Shown: positions 39,481-48,940 of the stretch, piece after piece | How positions within the stretch are numbered: position 1 is the stretch's first letter | Layout of the letters: each line of letters starts with the position of its first letter | Source of the DNA: Competibacter_A sp037045535 | Lineage (GTDB): Bacteria > Pseudomonadota > Gammaproteobacteria > Competibacterales > Competibacteraceae | Direction of reading: 5' to 3' | Length of the DNA: 64,000 nucleotides | Assembly (NCBI GenBank): GCA_037045535.1 | Contig: JBAOHI010000021.1 | Span: 1 to 64,000 of the forward strand | Made by a program: the position numbers and the translations under genes | Notes under the pieces: generated by a model | Told to the model about the DNA's origin: nothing | Seen by the model: the letters and a program-made list of their open reading frames with translations, nothing else | Database searches by the model: none

Positions 39481-41622
39481 TCAATCGGGATCCTCCCCCG
39501 CAAGAGCAAATACGGTCACCGACCAGCTCTCAAGTTGAAAATCGTCACCGGCCTTAATTGAAAGCTCGCCGGCGGCCAATCGTGGCCGCGAAGTGTCCAG
39601 CAAGCAACGCCAGTGGCTGGCTCCGTTGATGACAGGCATACGAAACGGCAAGGCGGTTGGACCGGCATTCAAGATGATGAGCAGAGTGTCATCGGTTTCC
39701 AAATAGCCGTCCGGCGTGAAGTATTCGCCAGCGTCACCAGCCAGCAGCATACCGAAGCAGTGCGCTTGGGGTTCTTGCCAATGGTAGTCGCTCAAGGTAC
39801 CGCCGCCGGGGCTGATCCAGTCGATGTCGCGTAATTGATTTGTTTTTGAGACATGATTGCCGTGCAGGAACTGAGGACGGCGTAATACTGGATGCTCGTG
39901 GCGCAAATTGATCAAACGACGAACGAAATCTAAAAATTCTTGTTCCTCGGGTGGGATATTTTGCCAATTCAACCAGTTGATCTCGTTGTCTTGACAGTAA
40001 GCGTTATTATTGCCTCGTTGAGTGCGGCCTATTTCGTCACCGGCGAGCAGCATGGGTGTGCCTTGCGACAACAACAAAGTCGCTAACATGTTACGCCGCT
40101 GACGCAAGCGGATTTGCCGAATGGCTGGATCGTCGGTCGGCCCTTCCACGCCGTGGTTGTTGCTAAAATTGGAGGGGTGGCCGTCCCGATTATTTTCGCC
40201 ATTGGCCTCGTTGTGGCGCTCGTTATAACTGACCAGATCGGCCAAGGTGAAACCATCGTGGCTGGCGATGTAGTTGATCGTGCTCCAGGAGCGTCGAAAG
40301 TCGTGCTCGAACAGATCACTAGACGCTAACAGGTTGGGTGCCAGCTTCGCTAGCATCCCATCGTCGCCGCGCCAAAATCGGCGGACACTGTCTCGAAAAC
40401 GATCATTCCATTCAGCGGTGCCGGCTGGAAAACCGCCAAGCTGATAGCCACCAGGACCGATATCCCAGGGTTCGGCGATCACCTTGACCTGCGAGAGGGC
40501 GGGATCTTGGCGGATCGCGTCGAAGAAGCCGCCTCTACGGTCGTAGCCGTATTCCTCGCGGGCCAAGGTGACCGCCAGATCGAAGCGAAAACCGTCCACA
40601 TGCATCTCGTCGACCCAGTAACGCAGACTGTCCATCACCATCTGTAAGACCCGGGGGTGTATCAGATTGAGGGTGTTGCCGCAGCCGGTGTCGTTGATGT
40701 AGTAGCGACGATTGTCCGGTTGGAGTCGGTAGTAAGACGCGTTGTCGATACCCTTGAAGCTGAGCGTCGGTCCCATCTGATCGCCTTCGGCGGTATGGTT
40801 ATAGACCACGTCGAGCAGAACTTCGATGCCGGCATCGTGCAAGCGCTTGATCATCGTCTTAAATTCAGCCAGATCCCCGCTACTCAGGTAGCGGGGTTCC
40901 GGTGCGAAAAAACAGAGGGTGCTATAGCCCCAGTAATTGTGCAGCTTGCGATCGATCAGAAATCGGTCGTTCACAAAGGCGTGTACCGGCATCAGTTCCA
41001 CAGCCGTGACGCCAAGCGATTTGAGATATTTAATGATTTCCGGGTGGGCGAGGCCAGCGAAGGTGCCGCGTAAGTGGTGAGGCAAGCCTTCGTGACAAAT
41101 GGTGTAGCCTCGCACATGAGTTTCGTAGATTAGGGTTTGCCGCCAGGGGATTTCAGGCGGACGGTCCCCCTCCCAGTTAAAACTGGTATCGACCACCACG
41201 CATTTCAGCATCTCGCGGGCGTTGTCGCGCGTATCGAAAGACAAGTCGGCACTCGAGTGGCCAACTTGGTAGCCGCAATGTTCGTCACGTAGGTGCAAGG
41301 TTCCATAGAACTGCTTGGCGTAGGGGTCAAGCAGCAGCTTATGGTGGTTGAAACGATGGCCAATTTGGGGTTCGTAAGGACCGGAAACCCGATAACCATA
41401 AAGGGTTCCTGGCCATAAACCTGGAACGTAGCCGTGCCAAACTTGATCGGTGTTTTCAGGCAACGTCAGTCGCTCGATCTCGCGCTGGCCCGAGGAATCG
41501 AATAGGCACAGTTCGACTTTTTCGGCGTGGGCGGAAAAAAGTGCAAAGTTAACCCCTTTGCCGTCCCAAACCGCACCGAGCGGATACGATTTACCTGGCC
41601 ATACCCGAGCGCGCGATGACAT
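39481..41622 (-). CDS. glgX: Glycogen debranching enzyme GlgX
   Basis: 713 residues of GH13 with an N-terminal CBM48 ('LGAVWDGKGVNFALFSAHA'). The four GH13 regions are 'VLLDVVYNHTAEGD', 'DGFRFDLAVTLA' (nucleophile Asp), 'VKVIAEPWDIG' (acid Glu) and 'IASHDGFTLADLV'. It removes short limit-dextrin branches left by phosphorylase. Part of the glycogen group glgX, glgB, glgC, malQ in this window, though separated from glgB by the Tus-like gene and cysB. Confidence 0.95.
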   Translation of the reverse strand: MSSRARVWPGKSYPLGAVWDGKGVNFALFSAHAEKVELCLFDSSGQREIERLTLPENTDQVWHGYVPGLWPGTLYGYRVSGPYEPQIGHRFNHHKLLLDPYAKQFYGTLHLRDEHCGYQVGHSSADLSFDTRDNAREMLKCVVVDTSFNWEGDRPPEIPWRQTLIYETHVRGYTICHEGLPHHLRGTFAGLAHPEIIKYLKSLGVTAVELMPVHAFVNDRFLIDRKLHNYWGYSTLCFFAPEPRYLSSGDLAEFKTMIKRLHDAGIEVLLDVVYNHTAEGDQMGPTLSFKGIDNASYYRLQPDNRRYYINDTGCGNTLNLIHPRVLQMVMDSLRYWVDEMHVDGFRFDLAVTLAREEYGYDRRGGFFDAIRQDPALSQVKVIAEPWDIGPGGYQLGGFPAGTAEWNDRFRDSVRRFWRGDDGMLAKLAPNLLASSDLFEHDFRRSWSTINYIASHDGFTLADLVSYNERHNEANGENNRDGHPSNFSNNHGVEGPTDDPAIRQIRLRQRRNMLATLLLSQGTPMLLAGDEIGRTQRGNNNAYCQDNEINWLNWQNIPPEEQEFLDFVRRLINLRHEHPVLRRPQFLHGNHVSKTNQLRDIDWISPGGGTLSDYHWQEPQAHCFGMLLAGDAGEYFTPDGYLETDDTLLIILNAGPTALPFRMPVINGASHWRCLLDTSRPRLAAGELSIKAGDDFQLESWSVTVFALAGEDPD

Positions 41623-41720
41623 AAATTAGAGTCTCCCAATTTAGTTAGGGTAAAAACGAAACTCAAAATATAGCCGGTAAAATCAAGAATAGAGGGTATC
41701 CAGTGGATATTGGCAACCCT

Positions 41721-42656
41721 CTAAAGCAATTTTATATCATCATCTTCCAGATGGTATCGATACGGGGGAGCATAACGATACACATGTATCGAAGGCAATA
41801 AAGGTTCATCCTCAATCTTGACATCTGCCCGTCGCAAACGCGGGTTGACCGGCGGCCCAGACGCAACCGGCACAAACTCAGGTAAACATTCACCAGGCTG
41901 TAGTGGTATCAGAATCGGCAAGGGGGCTTGCATGAGCCGACGTTGAGGGCCATGCCTATTCGGGTTTTCGGCAAAAACTATGTTGGCACGCACATGAGGA
42001 CAGATGCCACGAACACGAGCTAGTATTTCATCATCGCGAATTTCCGCCAAACGCTGCAACTCAAAACGAACCTGAGGGGTCTCGACCCGCTGCTCCAATA
42101 GCCGCCGGGCTGCTGCCATGCTGGTACGCTGAATCACTCGACCTTGTTTCGACCAGGTAAATCCGATCTTTAGAGGGCGCTGTTCAAGCAGGGGGATATG
42201 CCGATACACTTGCTTCAGGTTCAATCGAGCCGCGCCCATGCGCCGCATTGCGCTCGCAATGGTCTCCTGGCGTTGGTGCAAATCCGCCATGGCCGCATTG
42301 GTTTCGATCCGCCCCAAAGCCTTTAAAGCTAATACGGCTGCTTTAAAAGTGTCCTTGGCAGCGTTACAGGCCTGCGCCGCAGCTAATGTGTTTGGACTGG
42401 CACCTACAATACCCGGGCAGGTGATGGTTTCTCGACCATCTTGGTCATTCTCATACCAAAGCGCGCGATAGAGTTGGATGACCTTGGCACGGATATCAGA
42501 TCCGTCAGACAGTTCTTCCCAAGCGAGTGATACCCAAGCGGGTAATATCACGTCTTGGCGAATATGTGCGCAGCATATATCCAGACAGTGGAGCACGTTT
42601 TCAAAACTGGCCACTAGCTGGGTTCTTAAGGCAATTACTGACAGGGACACAGGCAT
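41721..42656 (-). CDS. Tus-like DNA replication terminus site-binding protein
   Basis: 311 residues, close to the 309 of E. coli Tus. By eye the alignment to remembered Tus is collinear: 'RALWYENDQDG...TCPGIV' with 'RHLFIQQQSEN...RLPGVL'; 'LKQVYRHIPLLEQRPLKIGF' with '[20 protein letters not shown]'; 'ELQRLAEIRDDEI' with 'KLEREYQDI'; 'APLPILIPL' with 'PTPLIALI'; 'IHVYRYAP' with 'LHLYVAD'. Tus bound at Ter halts replication forks from one side. Identity is low, so orthology is a proposal. A 14-bp motif found three times nearby lies 25 bases upstream of its start and again inside its last codons. It sits between cysB and glgX. Confidence 0.7.
   Translation of the reverse strand: MPVSLSVIALRTQLVASFENVLHCLDICCAHIRQDVILPAWVSLAWEELSDGSDIRAKVIQLYRALWYENDQDGRETITCPGIVGASPNTLAAAQACNAAKDTFKAAVLALKALGRIETNAAMADLHQRQETIASAMRRMGAARLNLKQVYRHIPLLEQRPLKIGFTWSKQGRVIQRTSMAAARRLLEQRVETPQVRFELQRLAEIRDDEILARVRGICPHVRANIVFAENPNRHGPQRRLMQAPLPILIPLQPGECLPEFVPVASGPPVNPRLRRADVKIEDEPLLPSIHVYRYAPPYRYHLEDDDIKLL
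41733..41746 (+). repeat. 14-bp motif TATATCATCATCTT, copy 2
   Basis: Perfect copy, lying in the final codons of the Tus-like gene, where it encodes EDDDI on the minus strand. Confidence 0.6.
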
Positions 42657-42680
42657 AAAACCTCCTGAAAACCCATCAAA

Positions 42681-42694
42681 TATATCATCATCTT
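42681..42694 (+). repeat. 14-bp motif TATATCATCATCTT, copy 3
   Basis: Perfect copy between the cysB stop and the Tus-like start, 25 bases before that start. In E. coli the tus promoter contains the TerB site and Tus represses itself, so this is where an autoregulatory site would be expected. Confidence 0.65.
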
Positions 42695-42709
42695 CGAAAC
42701 CAAACTAAA

Positions 42710-43681
42710 CTAAAGAACAGGCAAATCCACCCCTTCAAACAAAACCATCACCTCCTCCGCCCCCAGCCTCTCAGCGGCCCGAACCCGTTCAGGCTGCAAA
42801 TGGCCCGCGAACAACTGTATAAAATCATACATATAGCTACGCAAAAACATACCACGCCTAAAACCGATCTTAGTCACATTCGTCGCGAATAAATGGCTGG
42901 CATCCAGCCGAACCAAATCCTGATCTTGTTGCGGGTCATAAGCCATGCGCGCAACAATCCCAACACCCATCCCTAGACGAACATAAGTTTTAATTACATC
43001 AGCATCTGTCGCAGTGAAAGCCACAATCGGTTTAAGCTGCGCACCACGAAAAGCGTCGTCCAACTGCGAGTGACCTGTAAAATTGAATACATAAGTCACT
43101 AATGGATATTGGGCGATATCATGTAGCGTCAAATAATCCAACTTAACCAATGGATGATCGAAAGGCACCAACACACAGCGATGCCAGACATAGCATGGCA
43201 TCATCACTAGATCTTCGAACAACTCCAATGACTCAGTCGCAATTGCAAAATCTACCTCACCAGACAACACCAGCTCAGCAATTTGGGCAGGCGAACCTTG
43301 ATGTACCTGTAGAGTAACCGCAGGGTAACGCTCTCGAAATGCTTTAATTACAGAAGGCAACACGTAACGAGTTTGGGTATGTGTCGTAGCAATGGACAAA
43401 CTGCCACGCCGATCATCTCGATATTCCTCAGCCAACATCTGAATATTGTTTACTTCACGGAGAATACTCTCCGCTTTCATAATAATCTGCTGCCCAACAG
43501 GAGTAATCTCGGTCAGATGCTTACCATTACGAGCAAACAGTTCAACACCCAATTCCTCCTCTAACAAACGAAGTTGCTTACTAATACCCGGCTGAGACGT
43601 ATAAAGGCTATCCGCAGCAGCAGAAATATTCAGGTTATTCCGAACTATCGCGGTGAGATAACGCAGCTGCTGCAGCTTCAC
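42710..43681 (-). CDS. cysB: LysR-type regulator CysB
   Basis: 323 residues, GTG start at 43681. Starts 'MKLQQLRYLTAIVRNNLNI' with HTH 'SLYTSQPGISKQLRLLEEE', and has the CysB-specific 'IATTHTQTRYVLPSVIKAF', 'HQGSPAQIAELV', 'VMMPCYVWHR' and 'KTYVRLGMGVGIVARMAY'. It activates sulfate uptake and cysteine genes in response to O- or N-acetylserine. cysTWA lies downstream on the same strand beyond glgX. Confidence 0.95.
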   Translation of the reverse strand: MKLQQLRYLTAIVRNNLNISAAADSLYTSQPGISKQLRLLEEELGVELFARNGKHLTEITPVGQQIIMKAESILREVNNIQMLAEEYRDDRRGSLSIATTHTQTRYVLPSVIKAFRERYPAVTLQVHQGSPAQIAELVLSGEVDFAIATESLELFEDLVMMPCYVWHRCVLVPFDHPLVKLDYLTLHDIAQYPLVTYVFNFTGHSQLDDAFRGAQLKPIVAFTATDADVIKTYVRLGMGVGIVARMAYDPQQDQDLVRLDASHLFATNVTKIGFRRGMFLRSYMYDFIQLFAGHLQPERVRAAERLGAEEVMVLFEGVDLPVL

Positions 43682-43739
43682 AACTCTCTCCAGTTTGGAT
43701 TAGGATAGGCTAGGTCCAATCCAAGCATCAGCAGATCCT

Positions 43740-45935
43740 TCAGCTAGGATAATCAACATCAAGTACCAGCACCACTCCAGTCAAAGGCGGTAGATCCATC
43801 AACAAAGAATAGGGTTGACCCATATGGTAAACCGGCAGTGCACAGATATCTCCAACTACCCCACCATCACCACAATACTGAACAGCGTTAGAATTCAAAA
43901 CTTCCCGATACGTCCCCAGTAATGGAACTCCCACCTGATAGCCATTCCGCGCAATAGCTGCAAAATTTAAAATAATCAACACAATACGCTGATTATTATC
44001 ACGACGCAGGTAAACAATAATAGATCGAGCTGGATCATGACAATCCAACCATTCAAAACTATCCTGTGCAAACTCATTAATGTGTAAGCTTGGCACAGAA
44101 CGATATAAATTATTCAGATCCCGAAGTAAGGAAAAAATGCCGAAACACTCTGGTTGAGCAAGCAAATCCCAATCCAACGAGCTAGCAAAGTTCCACTCCT
44201 GTCCTTGAGCAAACTCATTACCCATAAAAATAATTTTTTTTCCAGGGTAAGTCCACATATAGACGTAGAGGAGACGTAAATTAGCAAAACGCTGACGTCG
44301 ATCCCCCGACATCTTCGCTAACAACGACCCCTTACCATGAACAACTTCATCATGAGACAGGGACAACATAAAGTTTTCTGTGAAAGCATAAAGCAATCCA
44401 AAAGTTAAAAGTTCCTGATGATGACACCGCAAAGCTGGATCAAGTGCTAAATACTCCAATGTATCGTGCATCCACCCCATATTCCATTTCATGGTGAATC
44501 CTAATCCTCCCATCCAAGAGGGTCGGGTCACCAACGGCCAAGCAGTCGACTCCTCGGCAATTATCAACACACCTGGAAAGCGGCGGCTAATAATATCGTT
44601 CAACTCACGAAAAAACGCGACGGCTTCCAAATTCTCATTGCCACCGAAAGGATTAGGTGCCCACTCACCCGAATCCCGTGCATAGTCCAGATACAACATG
44701 GAGGAAACAGCATCTACACGCAGCCCGTCCAAATGGCATTCCTCAAGCCAAAAACAAGCGCTGGCCAGCAAAAAGTTTTTTACCTGGTTACGACCATAAT
44801 TAAACACCAAAGTACCCCAACCACGGTGCTCGCGACGGGTAGGGTCTTCATACTCGTAGAGATATGTGCCATCAAAACTAGCTAAGCCGTGAACATCCTT
44901 GGGAAAATGACCAGGTACCCAATCCAGAATCACACCAATGCCAGCCTGATGACAATAGTCGACAAACCAGCGAAAATCATTCACAGTCCCATAGCGACTC
45001 GTCGGCGCGAAATAACCTGTTGTCTGATACCCCCAAGAGGCGTCCAAAGGATGCTCGGTGATAGGCATCAACTCGATATGGGTAAAGCCCAGCGAGCCTA
45101 CATAAGCCACTAATCGCCGGGCCAAATCCCGATACGACAAGTAATCTCCAGCAGCATCCCGTTGCCAAGAACCCAAATGAACCTCATAAACAGACAATGG
45201 CACTCCTGACCAATTCTGGCGCCGACGCCGCGCCATCCAAACATCATCACGCCAAGAATAAGCAGTATTATCAGCCACGATGGAGCAAACCGCTGGCCGA
45301 CGCTCGAAACAACGGCCATAAGGGTCACTCTTACGCAACAACTCGCCGGTCTCCCTGACCCGAATCTCAAATTGATATCGCATCCCTATCGTGACGCCTG
45401 GCACAAACAGTTCCCAAACATGGCCACGCCGGCGCAATGGATGGCAAAAGCCATTCCAGCCATTGAAGTCTCCCACCCAGCTGACTCGCTCCGCGTTCGG
45501 TGCCCAAACGGAAAACAGGACTCCAGCGATACCATCGATCAGCCGTGGATGCGCACCCAGTAGCCGATAAGCATGCAGATGGCGGCCTTCGTTGAACAAA
45601 TGCAAATCATAAAGGCTCAATTGCGGCGGGAAGCTGTATGGATCATGCACTGTAAATTCACGGCCGTCGGCATCGACCCACGCGAGCCGATAATAAGATG
45701 GCAACGCTTTCGCAACTCCTTGCCATTCGAAAAGATCGGTGTTGGCCAGCCTCCGCAGTGGCTGACCCATGTCAGCCAGATAAACTTGCCGGGCATTAGG
45801 CCAAAATGCCCGGATAGTGACCTGCTCACCGCAATCATGACGACCGAGTACCGCAAAGGGATCGGGATGCCGTCCCTCACTTAGTAAGACCGCATCGAGT
45901 ATGATTCGATTGTCATCATTATCAAGGTGCATCAT
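43740..45935 (-). CDS. glgB: 1,4-alpha-glucan branching enzyme GlgB
   Basis: About 731 residues (ATG 45935; TTG 45938 and ATG 45932 also fit). Two N-terminal CBM48-type modules ('VLFSVWAPNAERVSWVGDF') precede the GH13 core with 'VILDWVPGHFPKD', 'GLRVDAVSSMLYLDY' (nucleophile), 'LIIAEESTAWP' (acid) and 'LSHDEVVHGKGSLL'. It makes alpha-1,6 branches in glycogen. Divergent from glgC with about 200 bases between. Confidence 0.96.
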   Translation of the reverse strand: MMHLDNDDNRIILDAVLLSEGRHPDPFAVLGRHDCGEQVTIRAFWPNARQVYLADMGQPLRRLANTDLFEWQGVAKALPSYYRLAWVDADGREFTVHDPYSFPPQLSLYDLHLFNEGRHLHAYRLLGAHPRLIDGIAGVLFSVWAPNAERVSWVGDFNGWNGFCHPLRRRGHVWELFVPGVTIGMRYQFEIRVRETGELLRKSDPYGRCFERRPAVCSIVADNTAYSWRDDVWMARRRRQNWSGVPLSVYEVHLGSWQRDAAGDYLSYRDLARRLVAYVGSLGFTHIELMPITEHPLDASWGYQTTGYFAPTSRYGTVNDFRWFVDYCHQAGIGVILDWVPGHFPKDVHGLASFDGTYLYEYEDPTRREHRGWGTLVFNYGRNQVKNFLLASACFWLEECHLDGLRVDAVSSMLYLDYARDSGEWAPNPFGGNENLEAVAFFRELNDIISRRFPGVLIIAEESTAWPLVTRPSWMGGLGFTMKWNMGWMHDTLEYLALDPALRCHHQELLTFGLLYAFTENFMLSLSHDEVVHGKGSLLAKMSGDRRQRFANLRLLYVYMWTYPGKKIIFMGNEFAQGQEWNFASSLDWDLLAQPECFGIFSLLRDLNNLYRSVPSLHINEFAQDSFEWLDCHDPARSIIVYLRRDNNQRIVLIILNFAAIARNGYQVGVPLLGTYREVLNSNAVQYCGDGGVVGDICALPVYHMGQPYSLLMDLPPLTGVVLVLDVDYPS

Positions 45936-46133
45936 CAAGCGTCGATCATTCTGGTCACTAAAATATCGTTCTCACCCACCAAGGCATCATAAGTGACACT
46001 GGGCCACCCCTGAAACCTACTACTATATATATCCAGATCCATCAGAGATGCCATAGTCACAAGCGGCTCGCCACCTAGGCCGCTTGAATACCCGAAACAT
46101 CGGGGAATCATAACAGAGAGGGATATTAAACGC

Positions 46134-47405
46134 ATGAGCGCTGCCATTACCTCGCGTTTCGTCAGTCGCCTGACCCGGCAAACCCTCGCACTGGTTCTCG
46201 CCGGAGGCCGTGGCAGCCGACTCAAGCAACTTACACTGTGGCGTGCCAAACCAGCAACGCCATTCGGCGGAAAATACCGGATCATCGACTTTCCGTTATC
46301 CAACTGTATCAATTCTGGGATCCGGCGGATTTGCGTGTTGACTCAATACAAAGCGCACTCTCTAATCCAACATATCCAGCGCGGCTGGGGATTTCTACGA
46401 GGCGAGTTTGGCGAATTCGTGGAGCTGTTGCCGGCCCAACAACGGATCGATGAATCATCCTGGTACCGAGGTACCGCCGATGCGGTCTACCAAAACCTAG
46501 ATATCATCCGTACCCACGAACCCGATTTCGTGTTAATTCTGGCGGGTGATCACATCTACAAGATGGACTATGGACCGATGTTGGCTCACCATGTGGAAAG
46601 CAAGGCAGATGTCACCGTTGGCAGCGTCGAAGTCCCGCGCGAGCGTGCTTGCGAGTTCGGTGTACTGACGGTCAACGAACAAAACGAGGTAATCCGGTTC
46701 ACGGAAAAACCTAAGGAACCGGAGACTTTGCCAGGGCGGGAAAATATGGCGCTCGCCTCGATGGGTATTTACGTGTTCAACACGCAATTCCTTTTCGAGA
46801 GGTTGATCGAGGATGCGGATTTGCAAACCTCTAACCACGATTTTGCCAAGGATATTCTCCCTCGCCTACTGGGACAGCATCGTGTCGTGAGTTATCCATT
46901 TCGCGATGTGCAAACCAAGGCACAGAGTTATTGGCGCGATGTGGGCACGGTGGATGCGTTTTGGGAAGCGAACATGGAGCTGGTTGGGATCGATCCCGAA
47001 CTAAACTTGTACGATGAGCACTGGCCGATTTGGACCTATCTGGATCAGTCGCCTCCCGCTAAGTTCGTGTTCGACGACGATGGTCGGCGCGGCATGGCGG
47101 TTGATTCAATGGTAGCGGACGGTTGCATCATTTCAGGTGGTTACGTGAACCACTCGCTACTTTTTTCCGGCGTGCAAGTCCATTCCTACGTGAAGTTGCG
47201 GGATGCGGTGGTGTTGCCAGGCGTCGATATCGGCCGCTATTGTCAGCTTGATCGAGTGATCATCGACCGGGCGTGCATTATTCCACCGGGTACAGTCGTC
47301 GGCGCGAATCCCGAAGAGGACGCACGACGCTTTTACCGCACTGAGAAGGGGGTAGTCCTCATCACGCGGGAAATGTTGGGCCAGGAATCGCCGCGCGTGC
47401 GTTAA
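46134..47405 (+). CDS. glgC: Glucose-1-phosphate adenylyltransferase GlgC
   Basis: 423 residues. 'LALVLAGGRGSRLKQLTLW' (nucleotide loop), 'AKPATPFGGKYRIIDFPLS', 'WYRGTADAVYQNLD', 'LAGDHIYKMDYG' and 'FTEKPKEPE' are intact, with a C-terminal left-handed beta-helix region. It makes ADP-glucose, the committed step of glycogen synthesis, and is usually controlled by glycolytic intermediates. glgA is not in the window. Confidence 0.96.
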   Translation: MSAAITSRFVSRLTRQTLALVLAGGRGSRLKQLTLWRAKPATPFGGKYRIIDFPLSNCINSGIRRICVLTQYKAHSLIQHIQRGWGFLRGEFGEFVELLPAQQRIDESSWYRGTADAVYQNLDIIRTHEPDFVLILAGDHIYKMDYGPMLAHHVESKADVTVGSVEVPRERACEFGVLTVNEQNEVIRFTEKPKEPETLPGRENMALASMGIYVFNTQFLFERLIEDADLQTSNHDFAKDILPRLLGQHRVVSYPFRDVQTKAQSYWRDVGTVDAFWEANMELVGIDPELNLYDEHWPIWTYLDQSPPAKFVFDDDGRRGMAVDSMVADGCIISGGYVNHSLLFSGVQVHSYVKLRDAVVLPGVDIGRYCQLDRVIIDRACIIPPGTVVGANPEEDARRFYRTEKGVVLITREMLGQESPRVR

Positions 47406-47467
47406 AGTACGCGATATCAACCTTGAGATAATGAATAAATAAACACCTCATCTTAGGAGAGTCTCTC

Positions 47468-48940
47468 ATGAGCCAAGGCTCGCCATTCGACAGGCGGCGC
47501 GCAGGACTGTTGTTGCATCCAACCTCGCTACCCGGTGGTAGCGGCAGCGGTGATCTAGGACCGGATGCTTATCGGTTCGTGGATTTCATGGTCGCTTGCG
47601 GGTTCAGCGTTTGGCAAACGCTGCCGCTAGGACCGCCACACGACGATCTATCTCCCTATTCGGCCCAATCGGCCCATGCCGGTAACCCACGCCTGATCGC
47701 GTTGGAGCCATTGATCGAGGCTGGCTGGCTAAAACCGGATGGGGGGCCTGGCATCAACGAAGATGGTTGGACTTATCGACAACGACGCCTGATCGAAGCC
47801 CGGCAGGGCTTCGAAAAAGCGGGCCGGATACGAGGAGAATACGAAGCGTTTTTGGATCAACATCAATCCTGGCTGGATGATTTTGCTCTATACCAAGCCA
47901 TTCGCGCCGCGCAAGGCCAGTCCGCTTGGACCGACTGGCCACCCGAATTGCGAGATCGCCATCCAGAGGCGCTGGCGGCGATGCGCCAGCAGCTCGACAA
48001 GAGCCTTGCGCAATGCCGGTTCGAACAATTCCTGTTTCATCGACAGTGGACGGCAATCAAAAAGTATGCAAATGAGCGAGGTATTCTGATTTTTGGCGAC
48101 ATTCCGCTGTTCGTCGGTTACGACAGCGCCGATGTGTGGGCGCGGCGGGATTGTTTCTTGCTAGACGATGAGGGACGACCGAAAGTGGTTGCTGGCGTAC
48201 CACCCGACTACTTTTCGGCCACCGGCCAGCTATGGGGTAACCCACACTATGCATGGGAATCGATGCGGGCCGACGGGTTTCAGTGGTGGAAAGACCGTAT
48301 CCATACGCAGTTGACCCAGTTCGATCTATTGCGGATCGATCATTTCCGGGGACTGGAGGCGTACTGGGAAATTCCGGCCGGTGCCGAAACGGCCGTGTCC
48401 GGACGCTGGCAGCTGGCTCCGGGCGATGAATTATTCCGGACCCTGCGCGCTAAATTTGGCCGGTTGCCGCTGGTGGCCGAGGATCTCGGCATCATCACCC
48501 CAGAAGTCGAGACGCTGCGGGACAACCACGGTTTACCGGGCATGAAAGTGCTGCACTTTGCCTTCGGGGGTGGGGCCGATAATCCGTATCTGCCACATAA
48601 CCACGTCCTGAATTCGGTCGTCTATACCGGCACTCATGACAATAATACAACGCTGGGCTGGTTCGAGGAATTAGACGAGCAAACCCGTGCTCATCTATTC
48701 GATTATCTTGGCGGTCACCCGGCGTCGATACCGGAACTGCTGGTACGCTGCGCGTTCGCCTCGGTAGCGCGACTGGCGGTGGTGCCAATGCAGGATATTC
48801 TATCGCTCGGCGGTGAGGACCGTATGAATCGGCCTGGCGTGGCCAAAGGCAACTGGCGCTGGCGGTTTCGCTGGGATCAGGTCAGTTCCGGTGTAGCGGC
48901 ACACTACCGGCACTTGCTGGAACTGTACGGACGGGTGTGA
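47468..48940 (+). CDS. malQ: 4-alpha-glucanotransferase MalQ
   Basis: 490 residues of GH77. 'RRAGLLLHPTSLPGGSGSG', 'LRIDHFRGLEAYWEIPA' (nucleophile region), 'LVAEDLGIITPEV' (acid) and 'YTGTHDNNTTLGWFEE' are present. TAGGAGAG precedes the ATG. It transfers glucan segments between chains, working with GlgX and a phosphorylase in glycogen turnover. 62 bases after glgC, so probably one operon. Confidence 0.95.
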   Translation: MSQGSPFDRRRAGLLLHPTSLPGGSGSGDLGPDAYRFVDFMVACGFSVWQTLPLGPPHDDLSPYSAQSAHAGNPRLIALEPLIEAGWLKPDGGPGINEDGWTYRQRRLIEARQGFEKAGRIRGEYEAFLDQHQSWLDDFALYQAIRAAQGQSAWTDWPPELRDRHPEALAAMRQQLDKSLAQCRFEQFLFHRQWTAIKKYANERGILIFGDIPLFVGYDSADVWARRDCFLLDDEGRPKVVAGVPPDYFSATGQLWGNPHYAWESMRADGFQWWKDRIHTQLTQFDLLRIDHFRGLEAYWEIPAGAETAVSGRWQLAPGDELFRTLRAKFGRLPLVAEDLGIITPEVETLRDNHGLPGMKVLHFAFGGGADNPYLPHNHVLNSVVYTGTHDNNTTLGWFEELDEQTRAHLFDYLGGHPASIPELLVRCAFASVARLAVVPMQDILSLGGEDRMNRPGVAKGNWRWRFRWDQVSSGVAAHYRHLLELYGRV

